Assembly (NCBI GenBank): GCA_036170535.1
Contig: JAVHPJ010000175.1
Coordinates: 1-64,000 of the forward strand
Direction: 5' to 3'
From: SSF53 sp036170535
GTDB lineage: Bacteria > Spirochaetota > Leptospiria > Leptospirales > Leptonemataceae
DNA: 64,000 nucleotides
Position 1 is the stretch's first letter. Each line of letters starts with the position of its first letter. Both the position numbers and the translations under genes were made by a program. The notes under the pieces are model-generated. The model saw only the letters and a list, made by a program, of their open reading frames with translations. It did no database searches and had not been told where the DNA came from. Below, piece after piece: positions 8,253 through 16,180 of the stretch.

Positions 8253-9563
8253 TTAGAATGCCTGGTGCTGCGCGGCTTTTTCCAGGGTAATTTCTTTATA
8301 AAGATCGGCCGGCGGGGGGGAAATCTCCCGACCCTCCGAGATCAACATGCGCGCCCAGCGCCGCTCGGCGTATTCGCAAATGTCCTGAATCTGGCGCCCG
8401 GACAAACCCTCGGCCGCGCGGGCGAGGGGCTCCAGGTCTTCGGGGCTCAGGTGGCCGCCGTAGCGCCGAAAGATGCCGGCGCGCTCCTGCAAATCCGGCA
8501 GCGGAAAGCTGATAATCGTATCAAAGCGCGAGAGCAGGGCGCGGTCCAGGTCGCTCGCGCGATTGGTTGCGCCAATCGTAAGCACGCCTTCCCGGTTTTC
8601 GAAGCCGTCGATCTTGCGCAGCAAGACCGACAGCACGCGGCGCGTCGCCTCGAACAGACCTTCTTCGCGCGAGCCGGCGAGCGAATCGATTTCATCGAGA
8701 AAAACGATCACGCGCTCAAAGCGGGCCGCCGCGTCGAAGATGCTGGCCATGTTTTGCGCCGATTCGCCGTAGAACTTGCTCAGTATGTTCTCGATGGGCA
8801 CATACACCAGGGGAATGCCGGTCTCCGCGCCCACAATACGAGCCATCGTCGTCTTGCCGACGCCAGGCGGCCCCTCGAACAAAACAGCGCGCGGCAAACT
8901 GCCGGTTTCCACTCCGCGCGTCGCCCGGGCCACGCCGCGAAAGACCTCCGGATGTTTCAGGGGCAGGATGACCGTTTCCAGTACCTCCTGCTTGGTCTTC
9001 TTGTAGCCGGCGAAGCCATAGCGTTTGCCCAGGTTGATTGCGCCGTTCTCCGCCTCCGCGCCGCGCGGCTCCGGACGAAACACCTGCACGCCTAGTTCCA
9101 GCAGCTTCTGCGCCGGATCGACGCTTTCCGTGCGCGGATAGAAGAGCTTGAACAGATTCACGCAGGCCTGGAGTTCATCCTGATTCAGGTTGCCCTTGCG
9201 CGTCACTTCAATGCGATGATTCGACGCGATTGAGATGAACTTGAAGCGAACGCCTTCAAAAGTCGTACGCGAACCGCTGTAGTAGCCCGGCCCCAAATCC
9301 TGAAAGACAATATAGCCCGGCTCGAAGGTGTGAATGCGCAGGTTCTCAATATGCGTCTTTATCAGAGCGAGCGCTTCGAATATGTGTACGCGCTCAATGC
9401 CGTTCGCCGGGAAAGCGAAGCGAGTTTCGCCTTTTTCAAAGGTCAGATTGGGTTTTTCGGCGACGACCCGGCCCAGGGCGCCCAGGTGGCTTTCAATCTC
9501 GGCTTCGAGGACATTTCGAGCCTGATGAAACTCTATTTCGCCTTTGCGCGGTTCTTCGCTCAT
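8253..9563 (-). CDS. AAA family ATPase with a conserved unknown N-terminal domain
   Basis: The 436-residue protein has a C-terminal AAA+ module: Walker A GPPGVGKT (231-238), Walker B VIVFLDEIDS (about 285-294), a sensor-1-like LTIGATNRASDLD, an arginine-finger region LLSRFD and a C-terminal helical lid. It resembles the AAA ATPases of the FtsH/katanin/spastin clade but has no protease domain. Residues 30-145 form a separate domain that I do not recognise. I chose the ATG at 9563, which has AGGGGA upstream; the ORF reaches 9671 but would overlap the divergent gene's leader. A terminator follows. Role unknown; remodelling of a protein complex is the general family role. Confidence 0.85.
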   Translation of the reverse strand: MSEEPRKGEIEFHQARNVLEAEIESHLGALGRVVAEKPNLTFEKGETRFAFPANGIERVHIFEALALIKTHIENLRIHTFEPGYIVFQDLGPGYYSGSRTTFEGVRFKFISIASNHRIEVTRKGNLNQDELQACVNLFKLFYPRTESVDPAQKLLELGVQVFRPEPRGAEAENGAINLGKRYGFAGYKKTKQEVLETVILPLKHPEVFRGVARATRGVETGSLPRAVLFEGPPGVGKTTMARIVGAETGIPLVYVPIENILSKFYGESAQNMASIFDAAARFERVIVFLDEIDSLAGSREEGLFEATRRVLSVLLRKIDGFENREGVLTIGATNRASDLDRALLSRFDTIISFPLPDLQERAGIFRRYGGHLSPEDLEPLARAAEGLSGRQIQDICEYAERRWARMLISEGREISPPPADLYKEITLEKAAQHQAF

Positions 9564-9604
9564 AGATCCCCTGATGCCGTGCGGGCGGCGGACCGCGCCG
9601 CCCC

Positions 9605-9629
9605 GGCAAAGCGAAAAAATCGCTTTGCC
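9605..9629. promoter_or_regulatory. Inverted repeat in divergent intergenic region (possible operator)
   Basis: GGCAAAGCGA (9605-9614), five A residues, then TCGCTTTGCC (9620-9629) form a perfect 10-bp inverted repeat. It sits between the divergent starts at 9563 and 9661, where promoters for both must lie. It could be an operator or a leader hairpin; no regulator is identified. Confidence 0.5.
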
Positions 9630-9660
9630 CTGAATTTTCAATCTATTTGCTGGGCCGACG

Positions 9661-10188
9661 ATGGCCCGCAAATGGAAAGCGCCGCTCGCGGAACCTGCGC
9701 CGGCGCGCGGCTATCTGCTTGCCGCCTATGACGACGCCGAGGCCTACGCCGAAGCGCGCAAGCTGATCGAAAAGCGATTCGGGCGCATTGACTATGAAAC
9801 CCAACCGATCGCCGCCCAGTCGCGCGAGTCGCTCTACGGGCTCCCGGCGCGACGCGAAGCGCGCGTACTGAGCTTTGAGCGCCCGGTCGGCCGTGAAGAG
9901 CTGGTCGACGTGCGCCGGAAGACGCTGAAACTTGAGTACGAATTGCAACGCCAGGGCCGACCCATGGTCGAACTGGACCCCGGCTATGTCGCCGAATTCA
10001 TAGTTGTGCGCACAGCCATTGCCGACGACTTTCATCGAATCTATCTTTACGGCGGCATCTATGCTGAAACGCTGTTCTACTTTGAAAAGCTCTCCTTCCG
10101 ACCCTTCCTCCACACGGCGAGCTTCTTTCGCGAGAAGGACATTCTGGCGGCGTTTAACGATTTGCGGCTCATTCTGCTTTCCAGTTAG
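9661..10188 (+). CDS. DUF4416 family protein
   Basis: The 175-residue protein fits DUF4416: an N-terminal region where YLLAAYDD aligns with the family's GMLAAD-type strand, a conserved RFGRIDYET, a VLSFERPVGREELVDVR segment, VELDPGYVAEFIVVRTA, and the strongly typical FHRIYLYGGIYAETLFYF. No function is established for the family. It starts an apparent operon with the lipoprotein gene, whose reading frame overlaps its end, and the bifunctional nuclease gene. Confidence 0.85.
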   Translation: MARKWKAPLAEPAPARGYLLAAYDDAEAYAEARKLIEKRFGRIDYETQPIAAQSRESLYGLPARREARVLSFERPVGREELVDVRRKTLKLEYELQRQGRPMVELDPGYVAEFIVVRTAIADDFHRIYLYGGIYAETLFYFEKLSFRPFLHTASFFREKDILAAFNDLRLILLSS

Positions 10189-10741
10189 GCGCCTGGCGCT
10201 GTTCCTGGGCCTGCTCATTTCGGCGGGCGCTTGCGGCCCGGCGAAACCGGAGCGCGTCTACTTCTGCGACATGGCGCGCGAAAGCGCATGTGAATCGGCG
10301 TGGGGCGGTCTGGAGCGGATCTACCGACCCGAGGCTCCGGCCCGGCGCCTGACCAGCTGGCGCGAGCTGGCGCGTCACATGTACTTTCACAGCCGCGAAA
10401 CTCCCGGCCTGCGGGTGGACTTCACGCGCCGGCTCTCCGAGGAGGATCGCGCGCGTTTTGAGTCCAGCCTGCACTGCGAATATGAACTCCGGGCGGGCGA
10501 GCGCAGCTTTACGGGCGAGTTGGAAGGACGGCGCGTCGATCTCGATGGCGGCGGATTCTGGTGTTTTGATTATCTGGGCGCCATGCTGGAAAATTTCCAG
10601 AAAGCGGCCGGCGCGGCCGATCAAGCGCCGGACCCCGCCTTTTTCCCGGTCGCCTTGACGCTGCGATATGCCAGCGACCATCCCGAGCTGAACGGCGAAC
10701 TTGCGGGGCGTGTTGTGGTTGAATGGGCAAGCGAGCCGTGA
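10061..10741 (+). CDS. Small lipoprotein of unknown function, start uncertain
   Basis: The body of this protein begins at about 10184 with a lipoprotein signal (VRRLALFLGLLISAGAC, Cys at lipobox LISAGAC) and continues for about 170 residues with no family that I recognise; two Cys (in YFCDMARESACE) and an FHSRETPGLRVDF segment are visible. The nearest conventional in-frame start is the ATG at 10061, which lies deep inside the DUF4416 gene and would give an unlikely N-terminus. The true start may be a non-ATG codon near 10160-10193, coupled to the DUF4416 stop at 10186-10188. I give 10061 only as the standard boundary. Likely periplasmic or outer-membrane anchored. Confidence 0.65.
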   Translation: MLKRCSTLKSSPSDPSSTRRASFARRTFWRRLTICGSFCFPVRRLALFLGLLISAGACGPAKPERVYFCDMARESACESAWGGLERIYRPEAPARRLTSWRELARHMYFHSRETPGLRVDFTRRLSEEDRARFESSLHCEYELRAGERSFTGELEGRRVDLDGGGFWCFDYLGAMLENFQKAAGAADQAPDPAFFPVALTLRYASDHPELNGELAGRVVVEWASEP

Positions 10742-10831
10742 AATTCTGCCAAATCGCAGGCCCGCCGCGGTTCGGCGACAGCTGAAAACGTCGATCAAAC
10801 GACTGTTTCGGCGACTGCTGGTAGAGGAAAC

Positions 10832-11440
10832 ATGTTGCCGGATAACCTCCTGGAAGTGACCATTTCAGACGTTTCAATAACGAACGTTGGTTTCGCCATT
10901 TTCCTTAAGCCCGCCGAGTCGGGTTCCAATAAGGTCGTGCCGATTTTCATAGGCCCGCTTGAGACGTACAGCATTTCCAGCGCCCTGGACGGCGTTACTC
11001 CGCCGCGACCCAATACGCACGATCTCATCGTGAATATGCTTCAGGAAATGGAAGCGCGCGTGTTGCACATAATCATAAACGACATCATCGGCTCCATCTT
11101 CTATGCGCGCATTGTAATTCAGACGAACGAAGGCGTCGTCGAGTTGGATGCTCGTCCCTCGGATTCCGTCGCCGTGGCCATTCGCGTTCGCTGTCCCATG
11201 TATATGCACGAAAAGGTGTATCGCGAAGCGGCGGTCGTGATTGGCGAAGAAACCCCGGCCTCGGGCGAAGCCCTGGAAGAACAGAACGAACCGGCCGCCG
11301 GCGCGCCCCCCCCGGCCCTGGAAAGCAAGAGCGAACTGGACCGACTCAAGCAGGATCTGCAGCGCGCTGTCGAACAGGAAGACTTTGAAAAAGCGGCTGA
11401 ACTGCGCGACAAAATCAAGCAGATGCTGCACGAGAACTGA
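10832..11440 (+). CDS. Bifunctional nuclease family protein with C-terminal UVR motif
   Basis: The 202-residue protein has an N-terminal BFN/DUF151 domain (residues 1-135: FLKPAESGSNKVVPIFIGPLE in the first part, then HDLIVNMLQEM and ELDARPSDSVAVAIRVRCPM). After a Pro/Ala/Glu linker (about 140-162) comes a UVR-type helix pair, LQRAVEQEDFEKAAELRDKIK, as in UvrB/UvrC. Proteins of this architecture are widespread in bacteria and are named for nuclease activity reported in a plant homologue; the bacterial role is unsettled. The N-terminus MLPDNLLEVTISDVSI fits the family, fixing the start. Confidence 0.88.
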   Translation: MLPDNLLEVTISDVSITNVGFAIFLKPAESGSNKVVPIFIGPLETYSISSALDGVTPPRPNTHDLIVNMLQEMEARVLHIIINDIIGSIFYARIVIQTNEGVVELDARPSDSVAVAIRVRCPMYMHEKVYREAAVVIGEETPASGEALEEQNEPAAGAPPPALESKSELDRLKQDLQRAVEQEDFEKAAELRDKIKQMLHEN

Positions 11441-11443
11441 GTC

Positions 11444-12901
11444 TCAGCGCCACTCCAGCGAGCGTCGATACCGTGCGCTCAGCGAACGTTCCACAGCGCG
11501 CACGGTCGGACCTTGAAAAATCACCGGCGCTCCGTAGCCTTCGTAATAACTCGCGCCTGAGACAAAAAGCGTACGCAGATCGTAAAACGCATAGCGGTCG
11601 TGTCGTCTGGCAAGCGTGAAATCGAGCGCGCTGGATTCATCCAGATCGCGCGTGATTGTGAGCGCCGTCTCCAGACTGCGCACAATCGCTTCGCCTTGCA
11701 TGCGTTCGTAGAAAGCCTGAAACTCCGGCCCGGCGACGCCCATTCCCAGGCTCGCACGCTCGCGTCTGAACGTCGCCGCGCCGTAGCCGAATTGGTGTCG
11801 GACGCGCCAGCGCCAGTCGGCGTTGATGGAACGGCGGATTTCCAGGCCGGCAAACCAGAGGCCCGATTCCAGGCTGTCTTCGTAGAGCGGATCGAGAAAC
11901 AGGAAAGCGCGCGGCTCGTCCGCAATTTTTGCACCGGCAAGGCCGAGCGAAGCATAGCGGGCGCGTTCTTCGCCGACGTCCAGCCCCGCGAAACCATACA
12001 ACGTGGCGCGCTCGCCTGAATACAGTTCGTAGCCGCCCGCGAGGCTGGCCCCGCCGAGTTCGTGTTCTGCGTTCAGTCCCTGGATGCGCTCGTTAAAACC
12101 TGCGCCAGCGTAGCTGGCTTGCGCCTCGCCGTCGCCGCCGCGCGCCGCGAGGTCGACAAACCAGCGTGGGCGCTCGTAGTGCAGACCCAGCAACAAGGCG
12201 GCGTAGCGCAGCTGATCCGCGGAACGCGCCGCCGGCAGGCGTCCGGCAAGAACGGATGTGATTGCGGCGTCCGGGAGCAGGGCCTGTAAGCCGGTGCGAG
12301 CGCGAATGAATTGCAGACCTGCGCTCCAGGCGAGGGGCGTTGGTTCGCCGCTTTGCGCCGGGACAACGGGACAAACGAGACAGACCGGCGCGGGCAGGGC
12401 GGCGTCGGGCTGGTTGCGCAATGCCGTGCGTTCGGCGGCCTCACGCTCGCGCTGTTCCGCCTGGCGTCGCTCTTCGGCCTTGCGTTGTTGTTCCGCCTTG
12501 CGTTGTTCGTCCGCCTTCCGTTGTTCTTCCGCGGCTTTTACGGCTGCGGCCTTCGCTTCCGCTGCGCGACGTTCTGCTGCGCGACGTTCCGCGGCGGCTC
12601 GGCGTTCCGCGGCGGCCCGGCGTTCCGCCTCGCGTTGCGCTTGCGTCTCGCGCGCGGCGTCCGGTGAAACAGTCGTATCAAAGCGCATCCGCGCTATGCG
12701 ACTTTTCGGCAACTCCAGGGTTCGGCCGTCGGGTAATTCGAGCATGATGGCCGTGCGGGTGTGGCGGACAATACGGCCCTGCAATACGCGACCATCTTTT
12801 AACCAGAGCGTTTCCGCGGCCAGGGGCGGAGCCAGGCACAGGGCCAACACGAGCGCAAAGGGTGTGCGGGCGAAAAAGGATGACGGAGACTTTGCTTGCA
12901 A
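11444..12901 (-). CDS. Secreted protein with LSM/SH3-like domain, coiled coil and probable beta-barrel
   Basis: The 485-residue product has a signal peptide (cleavage near LAPPLAAE, residue about 28), a small beta domain (30-72; LKDGRVLQGRIVRHTRTAIML) like those that read 'turn this function on at a polymer or envelope', a long Glu/Arg/Ala/Lys coiled coil (about 85-162) built of near-repeats such as ERRAAA and QRKAEE, a Cys pair (CLVCPVV), then a 300-residue region rich in alternating aromatic strands with many Tyr, Gly and Arg, resembling an outer-membrane beta-barrel. No specific family is recognised. It ends 4 bp from the convergent nuclease gene. Confidence 0.7.
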   Translation of the reverse strand: MQAKSPSSFFARTPFALVLALCLAPPLAAETLWLKDGRVLQGRIVRHTRTAIMLELPDGRTLELPKSRIARMRFDTTVSPDAARETQAQREAERRAAAERRAAAERRAAERRAAEAKAAAVKAAEEQRKADEQRKAEQQRKAEERRQAEQREREAAERTALRNQPDAALPAPVCLVCPVVPAQSGEPTPLAWSAGLQFIRARTGLQALLPDAAITSVLAGRLPAARSADQLRYAALLLGLHYERPRWFVDLAARGGDGEAQASYAGAGFNERIQGLNAEHELGGASLAGGYELYSGERATLYGFAGLDVGEERARYASLGLAGAKIADEPRAFLFLDPLYEDSLESGLWFAGLEIRRSINADWRWRVRHQFGYGAATFRRERASLGMGVAGPEFQAFYERMQGEAIVRSLETALTITRDLDESSALDFTLARRHDRYAFYDLRTLFVSGASYYEGYGAPVIFQGPTVRAVERSLSARYRRSLEWR

Positions 12902-12974
12902 GACGGCTTTCCGGGGAAGACCGTCGAGCGGCTCCGGAGAACCGACTCGACGGCAAACACTGAATCGAGAGAAA

Positions 12975-13223
12975 TCAGCGGCGGATAATGCGGAAAATCA
13001 GCACGAGGGCGACGGCGCCGCCTGTAGCTGCAACGATCTTCCACAGCAGGCTGCTCAGCGGCAGACCGATCATGGGCGCGACGTACCCGCCCAGGAGGGC
13101 GCCGCCGATGCCCAACAGAATCGTCCAGATGATTCCCATTTTATCTTCGCCGGGCACGAGAAAACGCGCCAGAATGCCGACGAGGAGGCCAATGCCGATC
13201 CAGGCAAAAAAACCGAACTCCAT
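12975..13223 (-). CDS. GlsB/YeaQ/YmgE family membrane protein
   Basis: The 82-residue protein has three hydrophobic segments, with the family hallmarks GIGLLVGILARFLVPGEDKMG and a second ILLGIGGALLGGYVAPMIG, the usual layout for this transglycosylase-associated/stress-response membrane family. It lies 25 bp after the cobalamin adenosyltransferase gene on the same strand. The exact role is unknown. Confidence 0.92.
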   Translation of the reverse strand: MEFGFFAWIGIGLLVGILARFLVPGEDKMGIIWTILLGIGGALLGGYVAPMIGLPLSSLLWKIVAATGGAVALVLIFRIIRR

Positions 13224-13247
13224 ATATACGCTCCTGAAGTCTAAAGT

Positions 13248-13868
13248 CTATTCTTCCGTCGGAAGTTCGCCGCTTTTCTTGAGCTGCTTGGCGCGCGAAC
13301 TCCACTTCACATCTTCCTGTCCCGCTGCAAAATTTGCGTAGCGTGCAGCGACAAAAAGATAATCTGACAGACGATTAATGTAGCGCAGGGCTTCCGGCAG
13401 CACAATCGTTTTCCCGGTTTCGTCCTGGTTTTGCGCGTCGCCTTCGCGGACCGCGACCAGCATTCGTTCCAGTCGCCGACAGACCGTTCGTGCGATGTGC
13501 AAAAAGGCCGACGCGGGCGCGCCGCCCGGCAGGATGAAGGCCCGCATGGGTTCGAGGACCTCCGACATGCGGTCCATGCCGCGCTCCAGGGCTTCCGTAT
13601 CTGCGGGAAAGATCACGCTCTCGCCCGCTTTGACGCCAAAACCCGCCAGTTCCGAACCCAATTCAAACAAGAGGTTTTGTTCGCGAGTCAGCTCCGCGTG
13701 CAACTCCGCCGTGCGATCGCCCGTCAAAAGGGCGAGGGCCGCGCCGATGACGGAATTGAGTTCGTCGACCGCGCCATATAATTCGACGCGTCGGCTGCTC
13801 TTCAGCACGCGTTCGCCGGAGGCCAGATGGGTGCGACCGTCGTCGCCTTTACGAGTGTAAATTTTCAT
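13248..13868 (-). CDS. Cob(I)alamin adenosyltransferase, PduO type
   Basis: The 206-residue enzyme transfers adenosyl from ATP to cob(I)alamin to make coenzyme B12. PduO-family features are clear: N-terminal IYTRKGDDGRTHLASG (ATP binding), VELYGAVDELNSVIG, FILPGGAPASAFLHIARTVCRR with the conserved Arg pair, and RYINRLSDYLFVAARYAN. Leptospira-type organisms use B12 in methionine synthesis and other reactions, so a salvage role fits. It follows tmk on the minus strand after a perfect inverted repeat. Confidence 0.94.
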   Translation of the reverse strand: MKIYTRKGDDGRTHLASGERVLKSSRRVELYGAVDELNSVIGAALALLTGDRTAELHAELTREQNLLFELGSELAGFGVKAGESVIFPADTEALERGMDRMSEVLEPMRAFILPGGAPASAFLHIARTVCRRLERMLVAVREGDAQNQDETGKTIVLPEALRYINRLSDYLFVAARYANFAAGQEDVKWSSRAKQLKKSGELPTEE

Positions 13869-13882
13869 GGACTGCCTGATTG

Positions 13883-13920
13883 CCGGAGCTGAGCGAGCCT
13901 CAGGGCCCGCTCAGCTCCGG
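13883..13920. repeat. Perfect 13-bp inverted repeat between tmk and the adenosyltransferase gene
   Basis: CCGGAGCTGAGCG (13883-13895) and CGCTCAGCTCCGG (13908-13920) are perfect complements around a 12-base loop. No U-run follows on either strand. It may be an attenuation or RNA-stability hairpin; no B12-riboswitch features (B12 box) are obvious to me in the 63-bp gap. Confidence 0.7.
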
Positions 13921-13931
13921 TCGACGAAATT

Positions 13932-14651
13932 TCAAAACTCCCGGGAAGCGCGGGCAATCCCTTGCAGGGCCGCCAGCGCCGCCGCTTCCAGATCTGCGGG
14001 CGATGCCGCGGCCGCGAGCCTGAGCGCCGAGGCGGGCAGACAGCTCAGGTAATTCTTGCGTATGCGCGTGAGTTGCGCGAGCGTTTCAAAGCTCTCCCGA
14101 TCGGCGCCGCGGCTGGCGATGCGCTCCCAGGCGGCCTCCGGCTCAATATCCAGAAAAAAAAGCAGATCAGGCTCCGGAAATCCGCGCGATCGATTGGCGG
14201 CGACGATGTCCGCCGGGGTCGGCCCGGAGTTGATATCGCCCTGGTAGGCCGCCGTCGAGTAGTAGTAGCGATCTTGCACGACAAGTTCGCCGCGCGCAAG
14301 CGCCGGCCCGATGCGTTCGTTGACGTTCGCCGCGCGATCCTCTAGAAACATCGCCAGCCACTCCTCGCGCGGCAGTTCGGCGCGGGCGGCCAGGCGCTCG
14401 CGGATGCGGCGGCCCGCGGGCAAATCCGTGGGTTCCCGCAGCATGGCCAGGCCCGTAAAGCGCTCGTGAAACCAGGTTTCGTTCTGCGCGCCCGTCAAGC
14501 GCTCGCCCAAACGCGTCCAGAGCGTGGATTTCCCGGAGCCGTCCACGCCTTCGATCACCGCAAATGCGCCCGCCTGCTGCACGCGCAAACCTGGCGCAGG
14601 GGGCGCATTCGTCGTCGAAAAAATCAGGCTCCCGCCGGGCGTCTGCGGCAA
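13932..14651 (-). CDS. tmk: Thymidylate kinase
   Basis: The protein phosphorylates dTMP to dTDP. It shows the P-loop VIEGVDGSGKST (about 32-43), a TREP-like LREPTDLPAGRRIRE, the LID-region DRYYYSTAAYQG and a FLDIEPEAAWERIASRG segment. The reading frame gives 239 residues, but the first 22-24 precede the normal family start; a TTG or GTG near 14588/14582 just before VQQAGAFAVIEG may be the real start. The gene is followed by the inverted repeat and the adenosyltransferase gene. Confidence 0.93.
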   Translation of the reverse strand: MPQTPGGSLIFSTTNAPPAPGLRVQQAGAFAVIEGVDGSGKSTLWTRLGERLTGAQNETWFHERFTGLAMLREPTDLPAGRRIRERLAARAELPREEWLAMFLEDRAANVNERIGPALARGELVVQDRYYYSTAAYQGDINSGPTPADIVAANRSRGFPEPDLLFFLDIEPEAAWERIASRGADRESFETLAQLTRIRKNYLSCLPASALRLAAAASPADLEAAALAALQGIARASREF

Positions 14652-14694
14652 ATAACTCTTGCGGCCAGGGCGGCCGGGCGTCGTCTACTGAATC

Positions 14695-16155
14695 GTGGCT
14701 GGAATTGAAAAATACGAAATGGAATTACTCATGCAGAACGGCGCCGCCGGCAAGAAACGCGGCCCGGTGCGCAAGATTTACGAAGCGCTGTATTGCCTGA
14801 TCCTCCTTGCAAATCTGCTGCTCGTATTTTTTGACGCGACCTATTTGGTGCGCATCCCCTACACGCACTACACGTTTCGTGACGTATACATGAAGTATGC
14901 GCCGCGCGAACTTCACTATCGCTACACTGCAGCCGACTACTCCGCGCAACCGGAACTGCGCGTTGCGGGCGTCGTGTATGATCCGCTGCGTTTGTTCTAC
15001 GATCCGATCAAAGGCATCGAACGGCATCGCGCGACGGATGCGTATCTTGCATCCTACGACGCGTTGCGCGAGCAGCTGGCGGCGAATCCCACGGCGGAAC
15101 TCGGGCCGGAAACACTGGCGCTGCTTGCGCAGTTGAGCGAGCAGAGCGTCGGCATGATCAACGACGATCCCTTTGTTACGGCGAATAAACGCGGCACGTT
15201 CGAACTTATTAAGAATCGCATGCGTAAGCACGCCGGCGAAGAATCCGCCAAAGACGCTTTCCGGAAATTCTTCAGCGCCGAAAACCTGACGCCCGAACGC
15301 CGCCGTTCAGAACTTGCATTTTTCGATCAACGCGTCCTGCCCATGTTCCAGCAGAATTACTTTCGCTGGATCGGCGTGGACGGCGAACCCAAAGATTTCT
15401 TTAATAGGTTCGATCTCTGGTTTGTCGGATTTTTCTGGATCGATTTTCTGGTGCGCTGGATCGCCGCCATCCGGCGCCGCGAACACCGCAAGTGGTATCT
15501 GTTCGCCGTCCGACACTGGTACGAAATCTTCCTGCTCTTCCCGCCGGATCATTTCGCGTTTTTCCGGTTACTGCGCCTTATTCCATTCCTGTATCGCCTG
15601 CGGGAAAACGACTTCATCCCGGACAGCGGCCTTGCGCCGGAAATCATACACGAAAACGCCGGCGTAATTGCGGAAGAAATTTCGGGCATGGTCCTGGTGA
15701 ATATTCTGGCGCAACTGCAAACGATTATCAAGCAGCGCGGGCTGCGCGAACTCGTCACGCTCAACGAAGAAGGCGCACTGGACGAGCTTCAAGACTTGCT
15801 GGAAAGTCAGGCGGAGCTGATCAGTTCGCGCGTGGTGCCCGAGATTCAGCCGCAAATCGTCGATCTGGTGCAGCACTCGGTTCGCGCCGCCATGTCGCGC
15901 TGGCTGGCGAGCCCGGTCGGTCCGGCCATGCGCCTGGCCATCGAAAACGTAAACACGCATATTGAAAAGGGCCTGCACTCGGCGCTTGCGGAAGAGGAAG
16001 GCGTAAAGCGATTGTCCGCCATTACCAAGACCTTTGTGCACGCGATGCTGCAGGAAGCCAGCCGCGAAGAAAACGTGCGGGTGCTTGAACAACAACTCTA
16101 CAAGTTGCTGGACGGCGTCCAGAGCCAGGTCCGTATCGCAATCACGCGGCGCTGA
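14695..16155 (+). CDS. Large membrane protein with voltage-sensor-like segment, unknown function
   Basis: The 486-residue protein has a membrane helix at about 31-47, a large hydrophilic region (50-235), a second hydrophobic block (240-285) and then FFRLLRLIPFLYRLRE (289-304), an Arg-every-third-residue helix like the S4 segment of voltage-gated channels. The C-terminal 170 residues look helical and cytoplasmic. There is no recognisable pore selectivity sequence, so calling it a channel is a guess. The start at 14695 is the first Met; a second Met at residue 9 is an alternative. The gene is followed at 25 bp by rarA. Confidence 0.7.
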   Translation: MAGIEKYEMELLMQNGAAGKKRGPVRKIYEALYCLILLANLLLVFFDATYLVRIPYTHYTFRDVYMKYAPRELHYRYTAADYSAQPELRVAGVVYDPLRLFYDPIKGIERHRATDAYLASYDALREQLAANPTAELGPETLALLAQLSEQSVGMINDDPFVTANKRGTFELIKNRMRKHAGEESAKDAFRKFFSAENLTPERRRSELAFFDQRVLPMFQQNYFRWIGVDGEPKDFFNRFDLWFVGFFWIDFLVRWIAAIRRREHRKWYLFAVRHWYEIFLLFPPDHFAFFRLLRLIPFLYRLRENDFIPDSGLAPEIIHENAGVIAEEISGMVLVNILAQLQTIIKQRGLRELVTLNEEGALDELQDLLESQAELISSRVVPEIQPQIVDLVQHSVRAAMSRWLASPVGPAMRLAIENVNTHIEKGLHSALAEEEGVKRLSAITKTFVHAMLQEASREENVRVLEQQLYKLLDGVQSQVRIAITRR

Positions 16156-16180
16156 GCCGCGCGCGCGGACGACGCGTCTC

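Noticed and set aside
12460..12640. Tandem-like DNA repeats
   Set aside because: They encode the ERRAAA and QRKAEE coiled-coil heptad-like repeats of the secreted protein, so they need no separate explanation.
13869..13931. Cobalamin riboswitch ahead of the adenosyltransferase gene
   Set aside because: The gap is only 63 bp, mostly a simple inverted repeat, with no B12 box that I can see.
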